Counted from the first letter of the stretch, positions 1 through 10,552 are shown. The stretch: 64,000 bases of DNA from Microbulbifer pacificus (GCF_002959965.1 NZ_PREV01000027.1:744001-808000), one strand, 5' to 3'. Notes: generated by a model not told the origin, from the letters alone. Program-made: numbers and translations.

Positions 1-1538
<1,538 letters not shown>

Positions 1539-1703
1539 TCGCTTCCACCCATCTGGTCGAATTGCGATCAAGTCGTGAATTTGACGACAATCCAAGGTGG
1601 CTTTCTGACCGGTGCGCCGTTACAGTTGGCGAAATCAGTTTTTTCGACAGCGCCTGCTGACCAATGTAATTGTGCTGCAGGAAAGTGTAGGGGTTGGCAC
1701 AGC

Positions 1704-2138
1704 GTGATTCAGGGTGATCAGGAATCCATCGTTTATGGCTGTATCAAAGACAGCAACAGCCTGACCGGCGGCAGTGACCGCCGCCGGGTCAATCGCGAAG
1801 CTATTCTGGCCCTGCCCAGTGCCGATGAGTGGCCCTTTCTCTGTCGCGATATGTTTTCCATTCCCACGATCAAGGTCAAACAGTCCCAGTATCAGACCGA
1901 CGTGATTCACTTCGGTGCCTCTTACCGCGCTATCGAATACGAGTGGAACCACTGGATTCAGAAATTCGAAGAATTGCTGCGCAGCATGTACTGGGTCTCT
2001 GCCACCGTGCACCTCGAAACCGAACTCTCCGGAACGCACTCTTTCAACTGGGAGGCTGCCGGCCTGTACCACGAGCCCGGCTGCGGTGAAATGCAGGTGC
2101 GCTGTGAGTGGACCCAGGAAGGCCGCGTCAGCATCTGA
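1704..2138 (+). CDS. Hypothetical protein, about 144 aa
   Basis: I do not recognise the family. The protein is soluble, acidic and rich in aromatic residues, with no signal peptide or membrane segment. Its middle reads like a compact domain with many W and Y residues (YEWNHWIQKFEELL, MYWVSATVHLETELSG). The start is a choice. The frame stays open upstream to an ATG at 1575, but that upstream part has cysteine-rich, low-quality coding character. A GTG at 1704 preceded by a purine-rich stretch (TAGGGG) gives a clean N-terminus, MIQGDQES. It lies 165 bp after ligA on the same strand, so it could share the ligA transcript or have its own promoter. Confidence 0.6.
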   Translation: MIQGDQESIVYGCIKDSNSLTGGSDRRRVNREAILALPSADEWPFLCRDMFSIPTIKVKQSQYQTDVIHFGASYRAIEYEWNHWIQKFEELLRSMYWVSATVHLETELSGTHSFNWEAAGLYHEPGCGEMQVRCEWTQEGRVSI

Positions 2139-2378
2139 ACATCTACTGCGCGTGCGCCTGGCGGCGTCCGGTGGTACTGGTGCGCCAGCCCGGTCGGCAT
2201 ACACATATATGATCGGTACACTCCGCTGCCTTCGCTCCGGCGGCCACCTGTTCGCTTCGATTTTTTGAACCTTTTTGAAGTTGTTTCCAATCCGCGGCTT
2301 GGCACACTAAATTGGTGACGGCTTTCCGTTTGCACAATTTGTGCGCCTGCCTAATCTTTGGCGCAACAGAGGTGGTCA

Positions 2379-3785
2379 ATGCCCGACAAGTCATCTGAAG
2401 GCGCAGAAAAATTTCGTATTGAAAAAGACAGTCTGGGGGAGGTGCGAGTCCCGGTGTCGGCGCTGTATGGTGCCCAGACCCAGCGCGCGGTGGAAAATTT
2501 TCCGGTCAGCGGCTATCCGTTGCCGCGGGAATTTGTGCGCGCTGTGGTGGCGATCAAGCGCGCAGCGGCGGAGACCAATCGCAACCTTGGCATTCTCGAT
2601 GGCAATCTGGCAGAGGCCATAATCCAGGCCTGTGACCAGCTGAGTGAGTCGGATTACCAGAACCAGTTTCCGATCGATGTTTTCCAGACTGGCTCCGGCA
2701 CCAGCACCAATATGAATGTAAACGAGGTGCTGGCCCATCTCGCCACGCAAGCCTGCGGGCAAGCCGTCAGCGCCAATGATCACGTCAATATGTGCCAGAG
2801 CAGCAACGACGTGATTCCCACCGCTATTCATCTCTCCACGCTACTCGCTCTGCAGAACAGATTGCTGCCGGCACTGGTGCATCTGATCGAAACGATAGAT
2901 CAGAAGGCCGAAAACGTGGCCGGTGTGGTGAAAACCGGCCGCACGCATCTGATGGATGCGGTGCCCATTACGCTGTCCCAGGAACTGCGGGCCTGGGCTG
3001 CGCAGATAAAACTGTGCAAGGCGCGCATTGAATCGTCGCTGCCGCGTCTGGAAGCGCTGGCGCAGGGGGGGACGGCGGTGGGCACAGGGCTGAATGCCCA
3101 TGGGGAATTTGCGGTGATGTTTGCGCGGAAGCTCAGCAGTGCCTGCGGTGTTTCCCTGCGGCCGGCGGAGAACCCGTTTGCGGCCATCGCGAGCCAGGAT
3201 ACCGCTGTAGAGGTATCCGGCCAACTCAGAACTCTGGCAGTGGCATTGATGAAAATTGCCAACGACCTGCGCTGGATGAACAGCGGACCGCTGGCCGGAT
3301 TCGGTGAAATCGCGTTGCCGTCGCTCCAGCCCGGCAGCAGCATCATGCCGGGTAAGGTGAATCCGGTGATCGCAGAGTCCGTAGCCATGGTTGCGGCCAA
3401 GGTGATGGGTAATGACGCTACCGTTGCGGTGGCGGGGCAGAGCGGTAATTTCCAGCTCAACGTCATGTTGCCGGTGATTGCTTTTTCCCTGCTGGAAAGC
3501 GTGCGAATCCTTACCGCCGCCACGCGTATGCTGGCGGATAGGGCGATTTCCGGTTTTACCGTGAATGAGCCCCGTATCAGTGAGGCGCTGGCGAGAAATC
3601 CGATACTGGTTACGGCACTCAATCCAGTTATTGGCTACGGAAAAGCGGCGGAAATCGCCAAGACTGCCTATGCCAGCGGTCGCCCTGTGCTGGAGGTCGC
3701 CATGGAGATGACGACGTTATCGCGCACGGAACTTGAGCATCTGCTGGACCCGGCACGCCTCAGTCGCGGAGGAATCGTTGAGTGA
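2379..3785 (+). CDS. fumC: Class II fumarate hydratase
   Basis: Interconverts fumarate and L-malate in the TCA cycle, in the cytosol. This class is an iron-free homotetramer. The sequence shows the fumarase/aspartase fold: GAQTQRAVENF near the N-terminus, the substrate-binding TGSGTSTNMN segment, SSNDVIPTA, the GRTHLMDAVP catalytic region, and the family signature GSSIMPGKVNPV near residue 316. Length is 468 residues, normal for FumC. I chose ATG 2379 because AGAGGTGG sits just upstream; a TTG at 2358 in frame would add seven residues. The gene stands alone between the hypothetical protein and small membrane genes. Confidence 0.95.
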   Translation: MPDKSSEGAEKFRIEKDSLGEVRVPVSALYGAQTQRAVENFPVSGYPLPREFVRAVVAIKRAAAETNRNLGILDGNLAEAIIQACDQLSESDYQNQFPIDVFQTGSGTSTNMNVNEVLAHLATQACGQAVSANDHVNMCQSSNDVIPTAIHLSTLLALQNRLLPALVHLIETIDQKAENVAGVVKTGRTHLMDAVPITLSQELRAWAAQIKLCKARIESSLPRLEALAQGGTAVGTGLNAHGEFAVMFARKLSSACGVSLRPAENPFAAIASQDTAVEVSGQLRTLAVALMKIANDLRWMNSGPLAGFGEIALPSLQPGSSIMPGKVNPVIAESVAMVAAKVMGNDATVAVAGQSGNFQLNVMLPVIAFSLLESVRILTAATRMLADRAISGFTVNEPRISEALARNPILVTALNPVIGYGKAAEIAKTAYASGRPVLEVAMEMTTLSRTELEHLLDPARLSRGGIVE

Positions 3786-3820
3786 TGTCTGCAGCGCGAT
3801 TTCAATGACGGGGCGCGCGT

Positions 3821-3943
3821 TCAAGTGAGCAGCAGAATGCCCAGCAACATCGAGCCGGTGAGTAACATCATGCATTCGATCCAGGTTGCGAGTCTGCGCA
3901 ACGTGCGGCGATCTTCCCTACGGTAGAGCAGTCGATGTTTCAT
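3821..3943 (-). CDS. Possible small membrane protein, 40 aa
   Basis: A short reverse-strand frame encoding a basic N-terminus (MKHRLLYRREDRRTLRRL) followed by one hydrophobic helix of about 20 residues (CMMLLTGSMLLGILLLT). An AGGGAG ribosome-binding site lies nine bases before the ATG. A longer start far upstream exists in the same frame but its translation is unlike protein. Positive-inside charge followed by a single membrane span is the usual form of small inner-membrane proteins. It lies convergent to fumC in an otherwise empty stretch. Nothing identifies a function, and conservation in related genomes would be needed for confidence. Confidence 0.4.
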   Translation of the reverse strand: MKHRLLYRREDRRTLRRLATWIECMMLLTGSMLLGILLLT

Positions 3944-4195
3944 GGCTTGCATCTCCCTGGTATACGCGGAAATGCCGGGCGAACCATGGCTTGAGCCCAG
4001 TCGCTGGTCCAAGCTCTGAGCAGCCCCTTCGTTGACACTCCTGCCCCGATGTTGCAGGATTCCGCGCCGTGCTGCTGGCCTGCGCCAGTATCCAGTACCC
4101 GTTCGCATGGGGCGCTGCTGTCCGCCCTGCTTTAAGGGTAGTGTTGGCGACTGCCGTCGACCATCCATTCATTTCTCACTGGAAGTGTTTCAGCT

Positions 4196-4402
4196 ATGGC
4201 CAAAAAACGTCGCCGTTCGTTCATTACCAGTGTTCTTGCGTGTATCGCGTTTATTGCCGCGGCGATCTGGAGCTGGGACTTGCCGGTGGCGGATGTGCTC
4301 AGTTATCTGGTGTTGATGCTGTTGTTCCTCGCGGGGATCGTGGCATTGGCCCTGGGTTTCGGTGCGCTGTTGAACTGGCTGCGCAACCGCAGAGACAAAT
4401 AG
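4196..4402 (+). CDS. Small two-span membrane protein, 68 aa
   Basis: Encodes a basic start (MAKKRRRSF) and two hydrophobic segments at about residues 9-27 and 33-60, ending in a basic tail (LRNRRDK). The hairpin topology would put both ends in the cytoplasm. Codon use looks like the neighbours, and the ATG follows a purine-poor but plausible leader. No family is recognised. The next gene, an AraC regulator, starts 80 bp downstream on the same strand, so co-transcription is possible. Confidence 0.6.
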   Translation: MAKKRRRSFITSVLACIAFIAAAIWSWDLPVADVLSYLVLMLLFLAGIVALALGFGALLNWLRNRRDK

Positions 4403-4482
4403 TCCGGGATCCGTCGTTCGGACGGTGGTAAACAAAGAGAAAGTCTGCGAGAACGGGAGCCCGACGGGTTAAACCAGCGAAA

Positions 4483-5547
4483 ATGGAAAGCGCCAACGAC
4501 GATATCCGCATTCCCATTGCCTATGTGCAGCGGCTGCTGGACGAGGCCTCGAAACATGGCTGTGACCGCGGCGAACTGCTGGCATCCGTGGGTATTTCCG
4601 AGCCGGATCTGGAAGACACCGCGGCCTTCTCCGCGGTCAAGTACGGTCGCCTCTACCAGCGGGTCATGTGGCTTGCCCAGGACGAGTGGTTCGGTATGTT
4701 GAGTGGCGGGCGGGTACGCTCGGGCTCTTTCCGGTTGCTGTGTCTTACCGTGGTGAATTGCGCGACGGTGCGCCAGGCCATCACACTGAGCGCAGAGTTC
4801 ATGGAAATCTGTCGCGGCTTTCGCGTCAAGCCGGTACTGCATCCGCAAGGGGAGCGCGACAGAGTTGTCATTCAGGGGATCAGTTCCCTGGCGCCCGGTG
4901 AATTCGATCAGCTGATTGCAGAGACCTCACCGGGGGTTATTCGCACCACGCTCGCGGTGTGGCACCGTTTCTACTGCTGGCTGGTGGGGCGAGAGATCCC
5001 CCTGGCCAAGCTGCATTTTTCCTTTCCCTGCCCGGAGGAGTTTCTGACTCTGGCGCAGAGCGAGGCCGGTGAGCTGCTGTTTGAGCAGCCCGGTAACGCG
5101 CTGGAGTACGAAAGCCGCTACCTCGACTATCCCATTGTGCAGAGCCCCCAGACGGTGGAGGATTTCATCCGCACCGCCCCCTATCATCTGGTGATCAGCG
5201 ATGGGAATGCCAACAGCATCAAGACCAAGGTGAAAACCATCCTCAACCGGGATGTCAGTGAATCCATGCCGGCGGCCGAGGCGGTGGCCGAGCGGCTGAA
5301 CATGTCGGTCACCACACTGCGACGCAAGCTGCAACACGAGAATACGTCTTACCAGAAGCTGAAGGACGAGTGCCGCATGGAGGCTGCATTTCACTATCTC
5401 AGCTGCCCGGATCTTTCCAATACCCAGATTGCGGAAATGCTCGGTTTTGATGAGGCCAGCGCCTTTTTCCGCGCCTTCAAAAAGTGGACGGGGGTAACGC
5501 CCGGCGAATATCGCAAGAGTCCACGCGCCACATCCGCGGGTCTGTAA
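4483..5547 (+). CDS. AraC-family transcriptional regulator, arabinose_bd type
   Basis: A 354-residue DNA-binding regulator. The first 220 or so residues match the 'arabinose operon regulatory protein' type of ligand-binding domain found in OruR- and ArgR-like AraC proteins. The C-terminal 90 residues carry two helix-turn-helix motifs: AEAVAERLNMSVTTLRRKL near 266-284, and NTQIAEMLGFDEASAFFRAFKKWTG, which ends in the AraC signature followed by TPGEYR. Members of this subfamily often control catabolic genes next to them. Here the next gene downstream is an acyl-CoA dehydrogenase 316 bp away, and a fatty-acid or acyl ligand is a reasonable guess but not shown. A second regulator of the same subfamily lies at 17675-18670. 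Confidence 0.9.
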   Translation: MESANDDIRIPIAYVQRLLDEASKHGCDRGELLASVGISEPDLEDTAAFSAVKYGRLYQRVMWLAQDEWFGMLSGGRVRSGSFRLLCLTVVNCATVRQAITLSAEFMEICRGFRVKPVLHPQGERDRVVIQGISSLAPGEFDQLIAETSPGVIRTTLAVWHRFYCWLVGREIPLAKLHFSFPCPEEFLTLAQSEAGELLFEQPGNALEYESRYLDYPIVQSPQTVEDFIRTAPYHLVISDGNANSIKTKVKTILNRDVSESMPAAEAVAERLNMSVTTLRRKLQHENTSYQKLKDECRMEAAFHYLSCPDLSNTQIAEMLGFDEASAFFRAFKKWTGVTPGEYRKSPRATSAGL

Positions 5548-5863
5548 GCTTCGCGCCCACAGGATCGGCTTCGCACTTTTTCATGGTTTTCCGCCGTCTG
5601 TCGGAAGATTTTCCCTCAGTTTTACCGACGGTTTCTGACTGGTTCGTCAGAGAGAAAATGTCGTTCTCTACGCCGTATTTTGTTAGTGGTTTGGACACTT
5701 TTCGCCATAGTGGCTTTTGGCAATTTGCAACTAATATGAATAAAACCAAAAGTTGAGTCACAGAAGTGACGGCCCGGTACTGCTTTTAGTGGCCGTCCGT
5801 GATGGCTGTGAATTCCGGGCCCCGGTCCACCGACTACAAAATTGCCAGAAGAGGGTAATCAGG
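5548..5863. other. Intergenic region upstream of acyl-CoA dehydrogenase
   Basis: No convincing gene in 316 bp. The stretch is richer in AT than its neighbours and holds several small dyads: CTGAC/GTCAG around 5636-5651, GTCAC/GTGAC at about 5757-5770, and GACGGCC/GGCCGTC shortly after. It probably carries the promoter and 5' leader of the acyl-CoA dehydrogenase gene. I looked for a FadR-type or PsrA-type operator and found no good match. Confidence 0.5.
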
Positions 5864-7657
5864 ATGAGCGAGATCAAGATTCCGCTGCGCGACATGCGCT
5901 TCGCCATGCGTGAGCTGCTGAACTGGGACCAGCACTACGAGTCTCTGGGCTATGAAGATGCGAGCCCGGACGTGGTGGATGCCATCCTGGAAGAGGGCGC
6001 CAAGTTCTGTGAGAACGTGCTCGCCCCCCTGAATCAGATCGGCGACCAGCAGGGCTGTACTTGGAAAGACGGCGAAGTCATCACCCCGGAAGGCTTCAAG
6101 GAGGCCTACCAGCAGTTCGTAGAAGCCGGTTGGCCGTCTCTGGCACACAGTGTGGATCACGGCGGCCAGGGGCTGCCTCCGTCTCTGGGAACCATCCTGA
6201 GTGAGATGGTGGGCACCGCCAACTGGTCCTGGGGCATGTACCCCGGCCTCTCCCATGGCGCTATGAACACCCTGGAAGCTCATGGTACCGATGAGCAGAA
6301 GCACACCTACCTGACCAAGCTGGTCGAGGGCAGCTGGACCGGCACCATGTGCCTGACCGAGCCGCACTGCGGTACCGACCTGGGTATCCTGCGCTCCAAG
6401 GCCGAGCCCAACGACGACGGCTCCTACTCCATTTCCGGCACCAAGATTTTCATTTCCGCCGGTGAGCACGATATGGCCGAGAACATCGTCCACATCGTTC
6501 TCGCCCGCCTGCCCGACGCCCCCGCCGGCACCAAGGGTATCTCTCTGTTTATCGTTCCTAAGTTCCTGCCGACGGCCGACGGCTCCGTAGGTGAGCGCAA
6601 TGGCGTCAGCTGCGGCTCCCTGGAACACAAAATGGGTATTCACGGCAACGCCACTGCAGTATTGAACTTCGACGGCGCCAAAGGCTTCCTGATCGGCCCG
6701 CCGAACAAGGGCCTGAACTGTATGTTCACCTTCATGAACACCGCGCGTCTGGGTACCGCCCTGCAGGGTGTTGCGCACGCCGAAGCGGGCTTCCAGAAGT
6801 CCCTGGCCTACGCCAAGGACCGCCTGCAGATGCGCTCCCTGAGTGGCCCGAAAAACCCGAACGGCCCGGCCGACCCGATCATCGTGCACCCGGATGTGCG
6901 CCGTATGCTGTTGACCCAGAAGGCTTTTGCCGAGGGTGGTCGTATGCTGGTGCTGCTGTGTGCGCAGCAGGTGGACCGCACCCAGGTGGGCAGCGAGGAA
7001 GAGCGCAAAGACGCCGATGATCTGCTGGCCTTCCTGACCCCGATTGCCAAGGCATTCCTGACCGAAACCGGTTATGAGTCCGCCAACCTGGGCATGCAGT
7101 GTTTCGGTGGCCACGGCTACATCGCCGAGTGGGGCATGGAACAGAACGTGCGTGACTCCCGTATTTCTACCATTTACGAAGGCACCACTGGCGTTCAGGC
7201 GCTGGACCTGCTGGGCCGCAAAGTACTGATGAGTCAGGGCGAACTGCTGCGCAAGTTCACCAAGATCGTGCACAAGTTCTGCAAGGCGGAAGTGGATAAC
7301 GAAGCTCTCGCTCCTTATGTCGCCAAGCTGCAGGAGATCAACCAGCAGTGGGGCGAGCTGACCATGAACATCGGCGTAAAAGCCATGGAAAACCCCGACG
7401 AAGTCGGCGCGGCTTCCGTGGATTACCTGATGTATTCCGGTTACGCGGTACAGGCGTACCTGTGGGCGCTGGCCGCCAAGGTGGCAAACGAGAAACTCGC
7501 CGCGGGCACCGAGGAAGAAGACTTCTATCGCGCCAAGCTGGCTACTGCACGCTTCTTCTTCGATCGTATTCTGCCGCGCACGTCGTATCACGCGATTGCC
7601 ATGCAGAGCGGTGCTGACAACCTGATGAGCCTCGATGCGGAACATTTCGTATTCTGA
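5864..7657 (+). CDS. Acyl-CoA dehydrogenase, long form with C-terminal extension domain
   Basis: Catalyses FAD-dependent alpha,beta-desaturation of an acyl-CoA, the first step of beta-oxidation. Length is 597 residues, matching the roughly 600-residue family that includes MmgC/DmdC-like and FadE-type enzymes with an extra C-terminal helical domain. Visible motifs are the FAD/substrate-binding CLTEPHCGTDLG, GTKIFISAGEHD, the FMNTARLGTALQGVAHAE helix, and the FGGHGYIAEWGMEQNVRDSRISTIYEGTTG segment that ends the classical fold. ATG 5864 is preceded by AAGAGGG and AGG; the frame stays open upstream to 5753 but that part does not look coding. A strong terminator follows. Substrate range cannot be read from the sequence. 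DmdC-like annotation is common for this family but there is no dmd context here. Confidence 0.93.
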   Translation: MSEIKIPLRDMRFAMRELLNWDQHYESLGYEDASPDVVDAILEEGAKFCENVLAPLNQIGDQQGCTWKDGEVITPEGFKEAYQQFVEAGWPSLAHSVDHGGQGLPPSLGTILSEMVGTANWSWGMYPGLSHGAMNTLEAHGTDEQKHTYLTKLVEGSWTGTMCLTEPHCGTDLGILRSKAEPNDDGSYSISGTKIFISAGEHDMAENIVHIVLARLPDAPAGTKGISLFIVPKFLPTADGSVGERNGVSCGSLEHKMGIHGNATAVLNFDGAKGFLIGPPNKGLNCMFTFMNTARLGTALQGVAHAEAGFQKSLAYAKDRLQMRSLSGPKNPNGPADPIIVHPDVRRMLLTQKAFAEGGRMLVLLCAQQVDRTQVGSEEERKDADDLLAFLTPIAKAFLTETGYESANLGMQCFGGHGYIAEWGMEQNVRDSRISTIYEGTTGVQALDLLGRKVLMSQGELLRKFTKIVHKFCKAEVDNEALAPYVAKLQEINQQWGELTMNIGVKAMENPDEVGAASVDYLMYSGYAVQAYLWALAAKVANEKLAAGTEEEDFYRAKLATARFFFDRILPRTSYHAIAMQSGADNLMSLDAEHFVF

Positions 7658-7674
7658 GACTGACATCACCTGAG

Positions 7675-7706
7675 ACACCGCCACTGGTAACAGTGGCGGT
7701 GTTTTT
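7675..7706 (+). terminator. Rho-independent terminator after acyl-CoA dehydrogenase
   Basis: A 12-bp perfect stem (ACACCGCCACTG paired with its complement) with loop GTAA, followed by a run of T residues. It ends the acyl-CoA dehydrogenase transcript. Confidence 0.9.
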
Positions 7707-7763
7707 GAATCCAGCTTGCACCAACGGAGGTGTAAGGCGGATGAAAGTAAAACTGGAACACTG

Positions 7764-8090
7764 ATGCAATTACCGGCGCGAATTCTCGAGCGACTGCGGG
7801 GGTTAACTTGTCTGCCCAGTACCACTCGGGTACAGTTTCGACTGCCGGACGGCAGCGATTTTTACCTGCAGGTGCAGCGCGCAGGTGACACGCATGGCGC
7901 CATTGAGGCCGTTCAGGGCTCGGGTGAGGTGGAAGTCGCCGATTTGGAGCTTGAGATGTCTTTCCAGACCTTGAACGACATCATTGACGGCCAGTTGAGC
8001 GCGCGGCATGCCTTCCTGCTGGGAGATATCCGCTATACCGGAAGCCGCGAACTGGCGGCCGCACTGGCGGATCTGTTTTCCATCCAGTGA
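7764..8090 (+). CDS. SCP2 sterol-binding-domain protein, 108 aa
   Basis: A small single-domain protein resembling the SCP2 (sterol carrier protein 2) lipid-binding fold. It has a beta-rich N-terminal half (TRVQFRLPDGSDFYLQVQ) and the typical C-terminal DLELEMSFQTLNDIIDGQLSA, where a low background of bound substrate is followed by the FLLGDIRYTGS segment. Bacterial members bind fatty acids, fatty acyl-CoA or ubiquinone-pathway lipids; the ligand here is unknown. ATG 7764 is chosen. A seven-codon open frame (MKVKLEH) starts at 7741 behind a strong GGAGGTG and its TGA overlaps this ATG, so translation may be coupled. The gene sits between an acyl-CoA dehydrogenase and fadD, consistent with lipid work. 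Confidence 0.75.
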   Translation: MQLPARILERLRGLTCLPSTTRVQFRLPDGSDFYLQVQRAGDTHGAIEAVQGSGEVEVADLELEMSFQTLNDIIDGQLSARHAFLLGDIRYTGSRELAAALADLFSIQ

Positions 8091-8451
8091 TTCTGGGGAA
8101 ATACAAGTTTGTTTCGGGTCACCTGTTTGCTTTCGGCAAATCCGTGGGGCCCCGCAACGTGCATTTCTTCCGGCTGGAAATTCAGGCGGATGATTTGCCT
8201 CTTTCCAGCGCATTCATCGGATAACTATCAAAACTTACAATAATTATCTGTCCGCATAACCCTGACCTTGTGATTTCGTCTATATACGGACAAGGAATTA
8301 CGTGTTGGCCCGTTTTGTTTCTCTGGTGCCTGCCAGTGGGACGATCGGCGACAGGTTTCTTCGCTCTGTAGCCTGAGTGATAATTCGCAGGGTAAGGTTC
8401 GACGCCAGATTGGCGGGCAGCACCACAAAAACAACATTGGGAGAAAATAAG
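8091..8451. other. Intergenic leader of fadD
   Basis: About 360 bp with no gene I can support. The part around 8220-8260 is AT-rich (CTTACAATAATTATC) and could hold the fadD promoter, with a possible -10 TACAAT. An in-frame GTG at 8377 could extend FadD by 25 residues, but the added sequence does not resemble FadD proteins. Confidence 0.45.
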
Positions 8452-10089
8452 TTGGACATCGAACGCAGTATTCTTGACGTGTTTAGCAGTGCCGCGGCGA
8501 AGTATGCTGAGCGGCCAGCGTTTACCTGTCTCGGGCACACGCTTACCGTTGGCGACATCGATCGGCTCAGTGCCAACTTTGCCTCCTATCTGCAGAACAA
8601 TACCAACCTCAAACCCGGTGACCGCATCGCTGTGCAGCTACCCAACGTACTGCAGTACCCGGTGGTGGTGTTCGGCGCGCTGCGCGCGGGGCTGATCGTT
8701 GTCAACACCAATCCGCTGTATACCCGTCGTGAACTTAAACATCAGCTTAATGATTCTGGCGCCAAAGCTCTGGTAGTTCTGGCGAACATCGCCGATACCG
8801 CTTCCGCCGTCGTTGCTGAAACTTCCGTGGAGCAGGTGATTGTTTCCGAAATCGCCGACCTGCACCCGCCGCTCAAGCGTATGTTGATCAACAACGTCGC
8901 GAAGTACATCAAGAAGATGGTGCCGGCATTCAGTTTCGCCAAGCAGGTGGATTTCCGCGATGCGATGGCCGCCGGTGCCAAACGGCCCCATCAGGATGTC
9001 GCGCGCACCCCGGATGATATTGCTGTGCTCCAGTACACCGGTGGTACCACGGGTGTCGCCAAAGGCGCCATGCTCACCAATCGCAATCTGGTGGCGAACA
9101 TGGAGCAGGTACGCGAAGCGCTCGGTGACTCCATGAAAGAGGGCGAGGAATACTACGTCGCGCCGCTGCCGCTGTACCACATCTACGCATTTACGATTCA
9201 CTGTATGTGTTTGTTTACCACAGGTAACCATTCGCTGCTGATTCCGAATCCCCGCGACATCCCTGGATTCATCAAAACCCTCAAGGGCAAGCGTTTCACT
9301 GGTTTCTGTGGTCTGAATACCTTGTTCAACGGCCTGATGCGCAACCCGGAATTTGCCAACCTGGACTTCAGTAAATTGCACACTACCTGTTCCGGCGGTA
9401 TGGCGCTGACCCGCGCCACAGCGGAAAAGTGGGAGCAGATGACCGGTTGTGTGGTGACCGAAGGCTACGGTATGACCGAGACCTCTCCGGTGGTGTCCTT
9501 CAACCCTGCGGAAGCGGTACAGCTGGGCACCGTCGGTGTTGCCGTGCCGGGTACCGAAGTGAAGGTGACGGACGAAAACGGCAATGATCTTCCCAACAAC
9601 ACGCCGGGAGAGCTGTGTGTGCGCGGGCCGCAGGTAATGAAAGGCTATTGGGAGCGCCCGGAAGCTACTGCGGATACCATCGATGCGGAAGGCTGGTTGA
9701 AAACCGGTGATATGGCAGTAATCCAGGACGACGGTTACATCAAAATTGTCGACCGCAAAAAGGACATGATCATCGTTTCCGGCTTCAATGTTTATCCGAA
9801 CGAAATTGAAGACATTGTTGCCGCACATCCGAAAGTGACAGAAGCCGCCGCTGTCGGTATCCCTGACGAGCGCAGTGGTGAGGCGGTCAAGCTGTTTGTT
9901 GTCAGAGCGGATCAATCTCTGACCGCGGAGGAAGTTATCGCCTACTGCCGCGAGAATATGACCGCTTACAAGGTACCGAAAAACATCGAATTCCGCGAAG
10001 ATCTGCCGAAAACCAATGTGGGCAAGATTTTGCGTCGCGAGTTGCGCGACGAGGAACTCAAGAAAGTGGAAGCGGAAGTCAGCGCCTGA
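8452..10089 (+). CDS. fadD: Long-chain fatty acid--CoA ligase
   Basis: Activates long-chain fatty acids to acyl-CoA via an acyl-adenylate, coupling uptake to beta-oxidation at the inner membrane. It is 545 residues and close to E. coli FadD over its length, for instance GAKALVVLANIADT and FLQYTGGTTGVAKGAMLTNRNL (the P-loop-like AMP-binding motif, here LQYTGGTTGVAKGA). Other motifs are EGYGMTETSP, the FACS signature region GWLKTGDMAVIQDDGYIKIVDRKKDMIIVSGFNVYPNEIED, and the C-terminal catalytic lysine in KTNVGKILRRELR. I chose TTG 8452 because GGGAG lies eight bases upstream and the resulting N-terminus (MDIERSILDVFSSAAAKYAERPAF) aligns with the family. A terminator follows. Confidence 0.93.
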   Translation: MDIERSILDVFSSAAAKYAERPAFTCLGHTLTVGDIDRLSANFASYLQNNTNLKPGDRIAVQLPNVLQYPVVVFGALRAGLIVVNTNPLYTRRELKHQLNDSGAKALVVLANIADTASAVVAETSVEQVIVSEIADLHPPLKRMLINNVAKYIKKMVPAFSFAKQVDFRDAMAAGAKRPHQDVARTPDDIAVLQYTGGTTGVAKGAMLTNRNLVANMEQVREALGDSMKEGEEYYVAPLPLYHIYAFTIHCMCLFTTGNHSLLIPNPRDIPGFIKTLKGKRFTGFCGLNTLFNGLMRNPEFANLDFSKLHTTCSGGMALTRATAEKWEQMTGCVVTEGYGMTETSPVVSFNPAEAVQLGTVGVAVPGTEVKVTDENGNDLPNNTPGELCVRGPQVMKGYWERPEATADTIDAEGWLKTGDMAVIQDDGYIKIVDRKKDMIIVSGFNVYPNEIEDIVAAHPKVTEAAAVGIPDERSGEAVKLFVVRADQSLTAEEVIAYCRENMTAYKVPKNIEFREDLPKTNVGKILRRELRDEELKKVEAEVSA

Positions 10090-10110
10090 CGACAGGCGCG
10101 TTCCGGTAAT

Positions 10111-10142
10111 AAAAAACCCGCTGCTTGCAGCGGTTTTTTTTT
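10111..10142 (+). terminator. Rho-independent terminator after fadD
   Basis: Seven-bp GC stem CCGCTGC/GCAGCGG with a two-base loop, flanked by six A residues on the left and nine T residues on the right. The flanking A run means it could also act on the reverse strand, but no reverse gene ends here. Confidence 0.9.
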
Positions 10143-10192
10143 CGCTGTTTTTTGTCTGCCGAGATCCGCAGTCATTCAATAAGGAGATTCCC

Positions 10193-10552
10193 ATGTCGCG
10201 TTACGTTGATGGTTTTGTGGTTCCGGTTCCCAGGGCAAATCTGGACGCCTACCTGGCGCTGGCAACGCTCGCTGGTGAGGTCTGGAAGGAATACGGCGCT
10301 CTGGAGTATGTGGAGTGTGTGGCGGACGATGTGCCGGAAGGCGAGATCACGTCCTTTCCCATGAGCGTGAAGCTGGAAGAGGGCGAGGTCGTGGTGTTTT
10401 CCTGGATTACTTATCCTTCGCGGGAAGCGCGGGATGAGATCAACAAGAAGGTTATGGCTGACCCGCGAATTGCTGAAATGGGCAAGGATAAGGTGCCATT
10501 TGATGGCAGGCGCATGATCTGGGGGGGATTCAAAACGCTGGTGGAAAGGTAA
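10193..10552 (+). CDS. ybaA: DUF1428 (YbaA-like) family protein, 119 aa
   Basis: A small soluble protein of the DUF1428 family (E. coli YbaA), with a ferredoxin-like alpha/beta-barrel dimer fold known from structures. It shows the family opening YVDGFVVPVP, the WKEYGALEYVECVADD segment, SFPMSVKLEEGEVVVFSWITYPSREARDEIN, and the end MPFDGRRMIWGGF-like motif (VPFDGRRMIWGGF). The start follows AAGGAG six bases upstream. Function is not known; the fold is shared with antibiotic-biosynthesis-monooxygenase-like and dabb-type proteins. Confidence 0.9.
   Translation: MSRYVDGFVVPVPRANLDAYLALATLAGEVWKEYGALEYVECVADDVPEGEITSFPMSVKLEEGEVVVFSWITYPSREARDEINKKVMADPRIAEMGKDKVPFDGRRMIWGGFKTLVER

Noticed and set aside
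5632..5660. FadR- or PsrA-like operator ahead of the acyl-CoA dehydrogenase
   Set aside because: The CTGACTGG...GTCAG dyad matches the FadR consensus at too few positions.
5834..7825. 663-codon reverse-strand open frame over the acyl-CoA dehydrogenase
   Set aside because: It lies exactly opposite a well-supported enzyme gene, has no family match by eye and uses repeated low-information patterns; a shadow of codon bias.
8638..10194. 518-codon reverse-strand frame over fadD
   Set aside because: Antisense to the clear FadD gene and without protein-like composition.
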